Shown here: in pieces, positions 42,286-50,092 of the stretch
Position numbering within the stretch: the first letter of the stretch is position 1
Layout: the number at the start of each line of letters is the position of its first letter
Assembly: GCF_016862515.1 (NCBI RefSeq)
Contig: NZ_BONC01000021.1
Location: 1 to 64,000, forward strand
Source: Asanoa iriomotensis
Lineage (GTDB): Bacteria; Actinomycetota; Actinomycetes; Mycobacteriales; Micromonosporaceae
Reading direction: 5' to 3'
Length of the DNA stretch: 64,000 nucleotides
Notes under the pieces: model-generated
Seen by the model: the letters and a program-made list of their open reading frames with translations, nothing else
The model's database searches: none
Told to the model about the DNA's origin: nothing
Program-made: the position numbers and the translations under genes

Positions 42286-43312
42286 GCCAGTCGCACTGAA
42301 GCTGACGCAGAAGGACTTCAAGTCCGACCAGGAGGTTCGCTGGTGCCCCGGCTGCGGTGACTACGCGATCCTCGCCGCCGTCCAGTCGTTCATGCCGGAG
42401 CTGCGGATCCCCCGCGAGCGCACGGTGTTCGTCTCGGGCATCGGGTGCTCGTCGCGCTTCCCGTACTACATGAACACCTACGGGATGCACTCGATCCACG
42501 GCCGCGCGCCGGCGATCGCGACGGGCCTGTCGGTGAGCCGGCCGGACCTGTCGGTCTGGGTGGTCACCGGCGACGGCGACGCGCTCTCGATCGGCGGCAA
42601 CCACCTGATCCACGCGCTGCGCCGCAACGTCAACCTCAAGATCCTGCTGTTCAACAACCGGATCTACGGCCTGACCAAGGGGCAGTACTCGCCGACCTCC
42701 GAGCTCGGCAAGATCACCAAGTCGACGCCGGTCGGCTCGGCGGACTCGCCGTTCAACCCGCTGTCGCTGGCGCTGGGTGCCGAGGCCACGTTCGTCGCCC
42801 GGACCATCGACTCCGACCGCAAGCACCTGCAGTCGGTGCTGCGCGCGGCGGCCGAGCACCAGGGCTCCGCGTTCGTCGAGATCTACCAGAACTGCAACAT
42901 CTTCAACGACGGCGCGTTCGAGACGCTGAAGGACCCATCGACCCGCGACGAATACCTGATCCGGCTCGAGCACCGCCAGCCGATCACGTTCGGCGCCGAC
43001 GGGCAGCGCTGCGTGGTGCACCCGCCGGGCGGCTTCGGGCTCGAGGTGCGGGAGACGGCCTCGGTCGACCCGGCCGACATCGTCGTGCACGACGCGACGG
43101 TCGCCGAGCCGGCGTACGCGTTCGCGCTCTCCCGGCTGCCCGGCCTCGACCTGCGCAACACGCCGATCGGTGTGCTCCGCCAGGTCGAGCGGTCGTCCTA
43201 CGACGAGCGGGTGCGGGAGCAGACCGACAGCGCCAAGGCGAAGGCCACGGGCACGCCCGAGGAGCAGCTCGCCGGGCTGCTCACCTCCGGCGACACCTGG
43301 ACGATCCTCTAG
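42278..43312 (+). CDS. korB: 2-oxoacid:ferredoxin oxidoreductase, beta subunit
   Basis: 344 aa, translationally coupled to korA by an 8-base overlap with its own GAGGAAG site. The thiamine diphosphate site is visible as GDGDALSIGGNHLIHALRRN...LLFNNRIYGLTKGQYSP (GDG to NN, about 97-137), and CPGCGDYAIL near residues 24-33 belongs to the [4Fe-4S] site. It forms the catalytic partner of KorA. The stop is in a CTAG shared with the facing potassium channel gene. The absence of a ferredoxin gene next door means that the electron carrier is encoded elsewhere. Confidence 0.94.
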   Translation: MAEPVALKLTQKDFKSDQEVRWCPGCGDYAILAAVQSFMPELRIPRERTVFVSGIGCSSRFPYYMNTYGMHSIHGRAPAIATGLSVSRPDLSVWVVTGDGDALSIGGNHLIHALRRNVNLKILLFNNRIYGLTKGQYSPTSELGKITKSTPVGSADSPFNPLSLALGAEATFVARTIDSDRKHLQSVLRAAAEHQGSAFVEIYQNCNIFNDGAFETLKDPSTRDEYLIRLEHRQPITFGADGQRCVVHPPGGFGLEVRETASVDPADIVVHDATVAEPAYAFALSRLPGLDLRNTPIGVLRQVERSSYDERVREQTDSAKAKATGTPEEQLAGLLTSGDTWTIL

Positions 43313-44322
43313 ACGCCGGTTGTCACGGACGGCCGGTCGTCACGGACGTAGACCAGCAGATCGCCGGTCTCGATCGTGAGGCCGGCCGGGTCCGCCAGCG
43401 AGACCACCTTGCCCCGGCGGACCAGGGCGATCACCAGTGGGTCGAGGTCGCGCGGCGCGAAGCCGACCTCCTTGCGCTCGGCCGAGCGCATCGCGAGCGC
43501 CATGCCCTGGCCCGGCGTCAGCAGGTCCTCGACCACCTCGATCAACGGTGGCGCCGAGGTGGAGAGCCCGAGCAGCCGGCCGGCGGTCGACGCCGACACG
43601 ATCACGTGGTGTGCGCCGCTCTGCCGCAGCAGCGGCGCGTTCTCGGCTTCGCGGGCGGCGGCGATGATCCGCACCTTGCCGGCGGTGAGCTGCCGGACGG
43701 TCAGCGTCACCAGGACGGCCGCGTCGTCGCTGTGCGTCGCGATGATGACCGCCTTGGCGTCCTTCACGTGCGCGCTCAGCAACGTCGTGGAGCGGGTGGC
43801 GGAGCCCTCGACACCGACCAGGCCGTTGGCGACCGCCGACCGCAGGGCGGTCTGGTCGCGCTCGACGACCACGATCTTGCTCTTGTCGAGCCCGTCCTCC
43901 AGCAGCACGTTGACCGCGCTGCGGCCCTTCGTCCCGTACCCGCAGACGATCACGTGGTCCTTCACTTTGCGCCTCCACCGTGACAGCCGCAGGTTGGTCC
44001 GGTACTGGTCGGTCAGCACCTCGAGCGTGGTGCCGACCAGGATGATGAGGAAGAGCACGCGGGCCGGCGTGATCACGAAGACGTTGACGAGCCGGGCCGA
44101 CTCGCTGATCGGCGTGATGTCGCCGTAGCCGGTGGTGGAGAGCGTCACCACGGCGTAGTAGGCGGAGTCGAGCAGCGACAGCGGGGTCTCGGTGACGTCC
44201 CGGTAGCCGTCTCGGTCGACGTAGACGATCAGGACGACGAGCATCACCAGGGCGACCGCGGCCAGCAGTCGCACGCCGATCGCCCGCAGCGGACTCTGGC
44301 GCACGCGGGGGAAATGGATCAC
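43309..44322 (-). CDS. two-helix potassium channel with RCK (TrkA) domains
   Basis: 337 aa, GTG start. Helix 1 at about 16-34, pore loop with the selectivity filter TTGYGD at 63-68, helix 2 at about 78-100. An RCK_N domain follows (about 122-245; DHVIVCGYGTKGRSAVNVLL, where the glycine-rich loop binds a nucleotide) and a TrkA_C domain (about 255-333; ALVRRGKVVSLADPAGLTIETGDLLVYVRDD). It is a ligand-gated potassium channel of the MthK/KcsA-like class. The filter is intact. It shares CTAG with korB. Confidence 0.94.
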   Translation of the reverse strand: MIHFPRVRQSPLRAIGVRLLAAVALVMLVVLIVYVDRDGYRDVTETPLSLLDSAYYAVVTLSTTGYGDITPISESARLVNVFVITPARVLFLIILVGTTLEVLTDQYRTNLRLSRWRRKVKDHVIVCGYGTKGRSAVNVLLEDGLDKSKIVVVERDQTALRSAVANGLVGVEGSATRSTTLLSAHVKDAKAVIIATHSDDAAVLVTLTVRQLTAGKVRIIAAAREAENAPLLRQSGAHHVIVSASTAGRLLGLSTSAPPLIEVVEDLLTPGQGMALAMRSAERKEVGFAPRDLDPLVIALVRRGKVVSLADPAGLTIETGDLLVYVRDDRPSVTTGV

Positions 44323-44374
44323 ACCGGCTCCAGCACGCCCACACCGTACCCAAGTCGTGCTCGGCGGTCTGACC

Positions 44375-47317
44375 CTAAGGGGTGTCGGCTTCGCCGTCGC
44401 CGATCAGCGCGCCGCGGTAGGTGCGCGAGCGGCGCGGGTGCGGCGGTTGCCCCTCGGTGCGCGGGTCGCGGAAAGAGACAGTCGTCTCGTCGCCGTCGCG
44501 GTCCGGGTCGGCGCGGTGCCGGGCGGTCTCCGGCTCGACGACGAACCGGCTCGAGCCCGCGGCCAGGTCGGGGTGCTCGACCGCGAGCGCCATGCTGGCC
44601 GCCTGCTCCAGCGTCAGCTCGGCGCCGGCCGCGTACGCGGCGTCGAAGGCGTGGTCGCCCAGCACCGACCGGGTCGCGGCCTGCTCGTGGGACCAGTAGG
44701 CGGCGAACAGCCCGCCCGCGCCGCGTTGCGGAGTGCGGGTCGCCTGCGCCGCGCCGAACAACCGGGCCGCGGTCTTCGGGTCGCCGCCGTGCGCGCAGCG
44801 GACCGCCATCGCGTTGAGGCTGTCGCAGGCCCGGCTCCGGAACCCGTACGCCATCCGGGAGCGCAGCGCGACGACGAGGTGGTCGTGCGCCGCGACCAGG
44901 TCGCCGCGCGCGAGCGCGACCATGCCGAGCAGCATGTCGACGGTGCGCCGGCCGCGTTCGGCGGGGCGGGCCGCCTCCAGCGGGCGGGCGGCGCCGAGCA
45001 GTTCGGCCGCCTCGTCGAGGGCGCCGCGCTGCCAGAGCAGCTCGGCCAGGCTCAGCACCGCGACCAGCGCCTCGCTGCCCACACCGTTGCTGGTCGCCCA
45101 CTCCATCACGTCGCGGCTGGCCCGCTCGGCCTCGGTCAGCCGACCCATGTCGATCAGCGGGCCGGCCCGGCCGGCGATCACCCGCGCCAGCAGACCGGCG
45201 TCGCCCGCCTGCTGCGCGGCCGCCTCGGCCCGCTGCGCGAACCGCAGCTCCTCGGCGAACTCACCGTCGGCGGCGGCGTGCTGCGAGTGCATGTGGTACG
45301 CCGCCGCCAGCTCCGCGTCCGGGATTGGCTCACCGGTCTCGGCGATCCGGCCGTAGAGGCGGAACAGCCACAGCCGGCCTTCGCGAGCGAGCCCGCGCTC
45401 GCGCCACCACTGGTCGAGCCCGCCGGCCAGGCGCAACCCCAGCCGAGCGGAGCCGCCGGTCGCGGTCCAGCGCAGCGCGGCGCGCAGCTCGTCGGCGAGT
45501 GGGTCGAGCTCCGCGAGCGAGAGCGTCACCGACCGGCCGTCGGCGCCGTGGAACACCCGCTGCAGCGCGTGTGCGCACCAGGCGACGTGCCGGTCGCGGG
45601 CGCCCTGCTCCTCACCGGCGTCGACCAGGCGGCGGGCCGCGTACGCCCGGATTGGGTCGAGCATGCGGTAGGTGCTCGCCGTGCCGTGCGGCTCGACCTG
45701 GATCATCGACTTGTCGACGAGCACGGCCAGCGGGTCGAGCGGGTCGTCGTCGAGCAGCCACTCGACGGTGGCCAGGTCGACGGGGCTCGCGAAGACCGAC
45801 ACCCAGCGCAGCAACCGCGCGGCGCGCGGGCCGAGCGTCCGGTAGGACCACGTGACGGTCGCCTGCATGGTGGCGTGCCGCTGCGTCGCCGAGCGCAGGA
45901 CGGCCCGGGTCTGCGGGCTGCGCGCCTCGCCCAGGGACGCCGCGTTGAGGTCGATCGTGTCTTCCTGATTGCCCGCGACGCCGGGGAAGTCTCCCGAGGC
46001 GTAGGCGGACAGGCCCTCGTCGGCGTCCTCGCGGCCGGCGTCGAGGGTGCCGAGCACGTCGTCGAGCCGCTCCGCGAGCTGGCTCGCGGAGAGCACCCGG
46101 AGACGGGCCGCGGCCAGCTCGATCGCCAGCGGCAGGCCGTCGAGCCGCGCCACCACCCGGTGCAGCTCGCTGGACTCGGCCAGCCCGCCCCGCCGGCCGC
46201 CGCGGGCCGCCGCCGTGCGGTCGAGCAGCAGCGCCATCGCGTCGCTCGGGCCACCGCCCGGCGCCGGCTCCGTGGACAGCGGCGGGATCCGCCACACCAC
46301 CTCGCCGGGCAACCCGAACGGTTCGCGGCTGGTGGCCAGCACCCGCAGCGCGCTGCCGCCGGTGAGCAGCCGGGAGATGACCTCGGCGGACGCGCCGGGC
46401 TGGGCGTCGCAGGTGTCGAGCATGAGCAGCATGCGCTTGCCCGCCGCGTGGTCGACCAGAGTGTCGATCATCGGGCGGCCGGGCTCGGGGCGCAGGCCGA
46501 AGACGGCAGCGATCGCGAACGCGACTAGGCCCGGGTCGGTGACGGTGGCGATGTCGACGAACCACACGCCGTCCGGATAGGAGTCGACGAGCGGGCCGGC
46601 CACCTCGACGGCGACCCGCGTCTTGCCGGCGCCGCCCGCGCCGACGACCGTGACGAGCCGGTTGTCGCGCAGCAGGCTGGTCAGCTCGGCGCGCTCCGTC
46701 TGCCGGCCCACGAACGAGGTCACCTGGGTCGGCAGGTTGTGCACGGCCTCGTCGACCGTGCGCGGGCGCGGGAACTCGCGGGCCAGGCCGGGTGCGACGA
46801 GCTGGAAGAGACGCTCGCGGTCGTCGAAGCCGCGCAGCCGGTGCAGGCCCAGGTCGATCAGCGACGCGTCGGCGGGCAGCGGGGCGGCGTGGTGCGCGGT
46901 CGCGGCGGAGAGCAGCACCTGGCCACCGTGTGCGGCGGCGGCGATCCGGGCCGCCCGGTGCACCTCGGGGCTCGCGTACTCACCGGCGAGCGGCACCGCG
47001 TGGCCCGTGTGCAGGCCCATCCGGACCTTGGGCGTAGCCTCGGGCGCCGGCCAGTCGTGGTTGGCCAGCGCGCGCTGAGCGGTGACACACGCGTCGAGCG
47101 CGGCCGCGGCGTCGTCGAACGCGATGAAGAACGAGTCGCCCTCGGTGAACAGCTCGACGCCGTGGTTGGCCGCGAGGGTGGCGCGCAGAAGTCGCCGGTG
47201 CTCCGTGAGCACCGGCCGGTAACCCGCACCGAGCATCTGGGCCAATCGCGTCGAGCCCTCGATGTCGGTGAACAAGAAAGTCACCAACCCACTGGGAAGG
47301 TGAACTCGTCCCGGCAC
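44375..47317 (-). CDS. cyclase-NB-ARC-TPR regulatory ATPase (AfsR/LuxR-like, no HTH seen)
   Basis: 980 aa, GTG start behind GGAGG. Class III nucleotide cyclase domain (about 10-180): metal residues D18 (FTDIEGST) and D61 (FTEGDSFF) are present, but the usual catalytic Asn-x-x-x-Arg is changed to His (EVHRAARIA, H120), so activity is doubtful. NB-ARC ATPase (about 200-480): P-loop GAGGAGKT at 226-233 and Walker B MLLMLDTCD. TPR-like helices follow (about 530-920). No helix-turn-helix was found at the C-terminus (ending FRDPRTEGQPPHPRRSRTYR). It looks like a signal-integrating STAND protein with unknown output. It stands alone. Confidence 0.86.
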   Translation of the reverse strand: MPGRVHLPSGLVTFLFTDIEGSTRLAQMLGAGYRPVLTEHRRLLRATLAANHGVELFTEGDSFFIAFDDAAAALDACVTAQRALANHDWPAPEATPKVRMGLHTGHAVPLAGEYASPEVHRAARIAAAAHGGQVLLSAATAHHAAPLPADASLIDLGLHRLRGFDDRERLFQLVAPGLAREFPRPRTVDEAVHNLPTQVTSFVGRQTERAELTSLLRDNRLVTVVGAGGAGKTRVAVEVAGPLVDSYPDGVWFVDIATVTDPGLVAFAIAAVFGLRPEPGRPMIDTLVDHAAGKRMLLMLDTCDAQPGASAEVISRLLTGGSALRVLATSREPFGLPGEVVWRIPPLSTEPAPGGGPSDAMALLLDRTAAARGGRRGGLAESSELHRVVARLDGLPLAIELAAARLRVLSASQLAERLDDVLGTLDAGREDADEGLSAYASGDFPGVAGNQEDTIDLNAASLGEARSPQTRAVLRSATQRHATMQATVTWSYRTLGPRAARLLRWVSVFASPVDLATVEWLLDDDPLDPLAVLVDKSMIQVEPHGTASTYRMLDPIRAYAARRLVDAGEEQGARDRHVAWCAHALQRVFHGADGRSVTLSLAELDPLADELRAALRWTATGGSARLGLRLAGGLDQWWRERGLAREGRLWLFRLYGRIAETGEPIPDAELAAAYHMHSQHAAADGEFAEELRFAQRAEAAAQQAGDAGLLARVIAGRAGPLIDMGRLTEAERASRDVMEWATSNGVGSEALVAVLSLAELLWQRGALDEAAELLGAARPLEAARPAERGRRTVDMLLGMVALARGDLVAAHDHLVVALRSRMAYGFRSRACDSLNAMAVRCAHGGDPKTAARLFGAAQATRTPQRGAGGLFAAYWSHEQAATRSVLGDHAFDAAYAAGAELTLEQAASMALAVEHPDLAAGSSRFVVEPETARHRADPDRDGDETTVSFRDPRTEGQPPHPRRSRTYRGALIGDGEADTP

Positions 47318-47581
47318 GCCAGAAACCTCCGCCCCCCTGGAAGTCGGGGTCCATGCTGCCGCACTCCGGTCCGCCGGCGCATCGTAGGTTCGGCTGGCCC
47401 GGCGGGGCCCAAGGTCGAATAGCCGCTCCCACCTGGAGCAACGTGCTACGCCGGGGTTAACCGCGGGTGTCCGGCCGCGGCGTCACGGCTGAGTAACGAG
47501 GTGTCGGGTGGCTGGTTGTGGCACCGTCGGCCAGGGTTGATCAGACCAACGGATGATCGACCGGGGGTCGGTGAGCGGGGG

Positions 47582-47797
47582 TCAACAGCCGCAGGCGCCG
47601 CCGCAACAGCCGCCACCACCACCGGCTGCCGGCGCGGGCGAGGCCCCGGCCCGGCCGCCGACGGCGACCGTGGAGAGCAACTTGACGGTGTCGGCGTGGC
47701 CGTCCGGGCACTGCGCGGGCGCGGAGGCCTCGGCCATCGGACGGTTGACTTCGAAGGTGCTGCCGCAAGCGCGGCAGCGGAACTCATACCGGGGCAT
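47582..47797 (-). CDS. FmdB-family zinc ribbon protein with Cys-rich tail
   Basis: 71 aa from ATG 47797. It starts MPRYEFRCRACGSTFEVNRP with a CxxC (C8, C11) and has a second pair in QCPDGHAD, so a zinc ribbon is expected (FmdB/CxxC_CxxC_SSSS family). The C-terminus is unusual: a Gly/Ala stretch ends GGGGGCCGGACGC with four cysteines in the last eight residues. It could bind a second metal or cluster. The role is unknown. It diverges from the lytic transglycosylase gene across 62 bases. Confidence 0.86.
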   Translation of the reverse strand: MPRYEFRCRACGSTFEVNRPMAEASAPAQCPDGHADTVKLLSTVAVGGRAGASPAPAAGGGGGCCGGACGC

Positions 47798-47859
47798 GCC
47801 AGACAGGGTACGACCTCCGGCGTACCGGAGGCCGCACCTGGCTCGGTAGTCTCGGGTGC

Positions 47860-48930
47860 GTGGGTGCTGGGGAGGAGACACCGACGGCTGCGGGGAAGCT
47901 TCGCGCTTCCGTGCCGGAACAGCGGACGCCCAGCGGCGAGCCGCCACCGACCAAAGTAGACATCGACCTCGACGAGACGTGGGATCCCGCCGCGCGTCCC
48001 CCGCCCGGCATCGAGCGGCCCGGTCGCCGTGGTTTCCCACTCGGTGCCGCCGTTCGCGCGCGCGGCGCCGCCTTCGGCCGGTGGTCCCGCACCCCCGGCG
48101 GCCGGCTGGTGCTGCCTGGCACGCTGCTGTTCGCCCTGGTCGGGCTGACCGCCGTCGCGGGCGCCGTGGTGCTGCCAGCCAACGCGCCACCCGCCGCCTA
48201 CTCCAGCCCGGAACCCCCACCCCCGTCGGCGGCCGAGTCGGCGTCGACCGACCCGGGCCTCCCTTTGCCGACCGACCAGGTCCCGAGCAACCCCGGCTTC
48301 CCGACGTTCCCGACGACCAGCCCGACTCAGTACCCGGTCAACCCGGGCGTCGCCGCACAGCCGGCCGATGTGCTCAATAGCTGGGCGGAGCAGGTCTCGG
48401 CGAAGGTCGGCATCAGCGCCACCGCCGTGCGGGCGTACGGCTATGCCGAACTGGTCGTCGCACAGACCACTCCGGGCTGCGGGCTCTCCTGGACCACGCT
48501 GGCGGCGATCGGCAAGGTCGAGTCGGCGCACGGCACGGCCAACGGCGCCACGCTGGCCGCCAGCGGCCAGTCGTTCCCGCACATCATCGGCCTGCCGCTG
48601 GACGGCCAAGGCGATCGCATGTTGATCAGGGACACCGACAACGGCCAACTCGACAACGACTCGACGTACGACCGGGCGGTCGGTCCGATGCAGTTCATCC
48701 CCAGCACCTGGAACACCAGCGGGGTCGATGCGGACAACGACGGCATCAAGGACCCGCACGACATCGACGACGCAGCCCTGGCAGCAGCTAACTATCTGTG
48801 TCGTAACGGTCGGAACCTCAACAACGTGCAGGACTGGTGGGGAGCCATCCTCAGCTACAACGACGTGCAGCGATACGCCCGGGACGTCTACAACGCGGCC
48901 AACGACTACGGAGCCAAGAGCCGCACGTAG
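47860..48930 (+). CDS. membrane-anchored lytic transglycosylase (SLT_2)
   Basis: 356 aa, GTG start. A disordered cytoplasmic tail (about 1-80), one transmembrane helix (about 84-106), a Ser/Pro-rich linker, and a lytic transglycosylase domain (about 170-350) with LSWTTLAAIGKVESAHG (catalytic E221), GPMQFIPSTWNTSGVDADNDG and DIDDAALAAANYLCRNGRNL. It should cleave glycan strands of peptidoglycan outside the membrane, in wall remodelling. The DADNDGIKDPHDIDD stretch is acidic and may bind calcium. It diverges from the FmdB gene. Confidence 0.92.
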   Translation: MGAGEETPTAAGKLRASVPEQRTPSGEPPPTKVDIDLDETWDPAARPPPGIERPGRRGFPLGAAVRARGAAFGRWSRTPGGRLVLPGTLLFALVGLTAVAGAVVLPANAPPAAYSSPEPPPPSAAESASTDPGLPLPTDQVPSNPGFPTFPTTSPTQYPVNPGVAAQPADVLNSWAEQVSAKVGISATAVRAYGYAELVVAQTTPGCGLSWTTLAAIGKVESAHGTANGATLAASGQSFPHIIGLPLDGQGDRMLIRDTDNGQLDNDSTYDRAVGPMQFIPSTWNTSGVDADNDGIKDPHDIDDAALAAANYLCRNGRNLNNVQDWWGAILSYNDVQRYARDVYNAANDYGAKSRT

Positions 48931-49002
48931 CGTAGTCACATCGGCACTTTGGAGAACTAAGGCCTTTCGCGCCGGGACCGTTAGCGGCAAGCTAGACAGG
49001 TG

Positions 49003-50004
49003 ATGGTGCGCGAGTGGGATCCGAAAACCGCCTCCGCCGAAGAGCTACGCGCGATGCTGGACAGCCTCAATGCGGTGCTCATGGCGGACCTGCCGGATGA
49101 CCCACTGTGGCAAGAAAGCTACCTCCGCGAATATCTTGCGGAAACGATGCCTGGCGAGCGACGCATCTCCTGGCTCGCCGAAGAAGGCTCCCGGGTCCTC
49201 GGGCACGCCAACGTGCTGCTCCTCGGCGACATCGGCGTGGTCGAGCTGCTGATCCACCCCAAGGCGCGGCGCGCCGGCCTCGCCCGGGAAATGCTCGCCC
49301 AGGCCGCCCGCAAGACCTATCACGAGGGCTTCTCCGTCATCGGCGCCGAGGTCGTCGGCGGCACCCCCGCCGTGTCCTTCTTCGAGTCGGTCGGCTTCGT
49401 CCGCGAATACACCGAGACCCGCAGCGTGCTCCGGCTCAACTCCGTCGACTGGCTGGCCCTCGGCGAGATGGCCCGCGGCATCGGCGCCGGCTACCACCTC
49501 GAGTTCTGCCCGGGCGGCCCGCCCGACGAGCTGCTCGAGCCCTACGCCAAGGCCAAGGCCGAGCTACGCGAGATCGACGACGGCGACCTCGACCTGCGCC
49601 CCAGCTCCTACGACCCGCAGCGGCTCCGCGCGAGTCTCGACTGCCTGCACCGGCGGGGCATGAAGCCCTACATCGTGCTGGCCATCCACGAGAAGACCGG
49701 CGACGTCGCGGGGTTGACCGAGGTCGTGGTCCCGGCACAGCACCCGACCCGCGCCGACCAGTACGACACGATCGTCGTGCAGGACCACCGCGGCTACGGC
49801 ATCGACCGTGCCATCAAGGCCCGCATGCTGTTCGAGCTGCGCTCCGCCGAGCCCAAGCTGGCCGAGGTGCAGACCTGGAACGCGCAGGCCAACGAGTCGA
49901 TGCTGAAGGTCAACGCCGAGCTCGGCTTCCAACCCGACCGCGAGTGGTACGAGTACGGCGCCGACGTGGCTGACATCTTGCGCCGCCTCGAACACGGTCT
50001 TTAG
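49003..50004 (+). CDS. tandem GNAT acetyltransferase
   Basis: 333 aa from ATG 49003; GTG 49000 and GTG 49006 are in-frame alternatives and no clear ribosome site decides. Two GNAT domains: the first (about 1-145) has LIHPKARRAGLAREMLAQAARKTY, and the second (about 150-330) has VVQDHRGYGIDRAIKARMLFEL followed by QTWNAQANESMLKVNAELGF. The arrangement matches the large streptomycete group of unassigned tandem GNATs. The substrate is unknown. It has no close neighbour on the same strand, and a strong hairpin follows it. Confidence 0.87.
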   Translation: MVREWDPKTASAEELRAMLDSLNAVLMADLPDDPLWQESYLREYLAETMPGERRISWLAEEGSRVLGHANVLLLGDIGVVELLIHPKARRAGLAREMLAQAARKTYHEGFSVIGAEVVGGTPAVSFFESVGFVREYTETRSVLRLNSVDWLALGEMARGIGAGYHLEFCPGGPPDELLEPYAKAKAELREIDDGDLDLRPSSYDPQRLRASLDCLHRRGMKPYIVLAIHEKTGDVAGLTEVVVPAQHPTRADQYDTIVVQDHRGYGIDRAIKARMLFELRSAEPKLAEVQTWNAQANESMLKVNAELGFQPDREWYEYGADVADILRRLEHGL

Positions 50005-50028
50005 TCAGCAACCTGATACTTGATCGCC

Positions 50029-50055
50029 ATCCAGGGCTGCTAGACAGCCCTGGAT
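50029..50055 (+). terminator. hairpin terminator after the GNAT gene
   Basis: Perfect 11-bp arms (50029-50039 and 50045-50055, ATCCAGGGCTG) with a 5-base loop, 24 bases after the GNAT stop and 37 bases before the nuclease start. No T-run follows. It may also lie within the leader of the nuclease message. Confidence 0.7.
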
Positions 50056-50092
50056 ACGTCCTGCTCTGCCCCCACCACCCCCGGAGGCTTCG

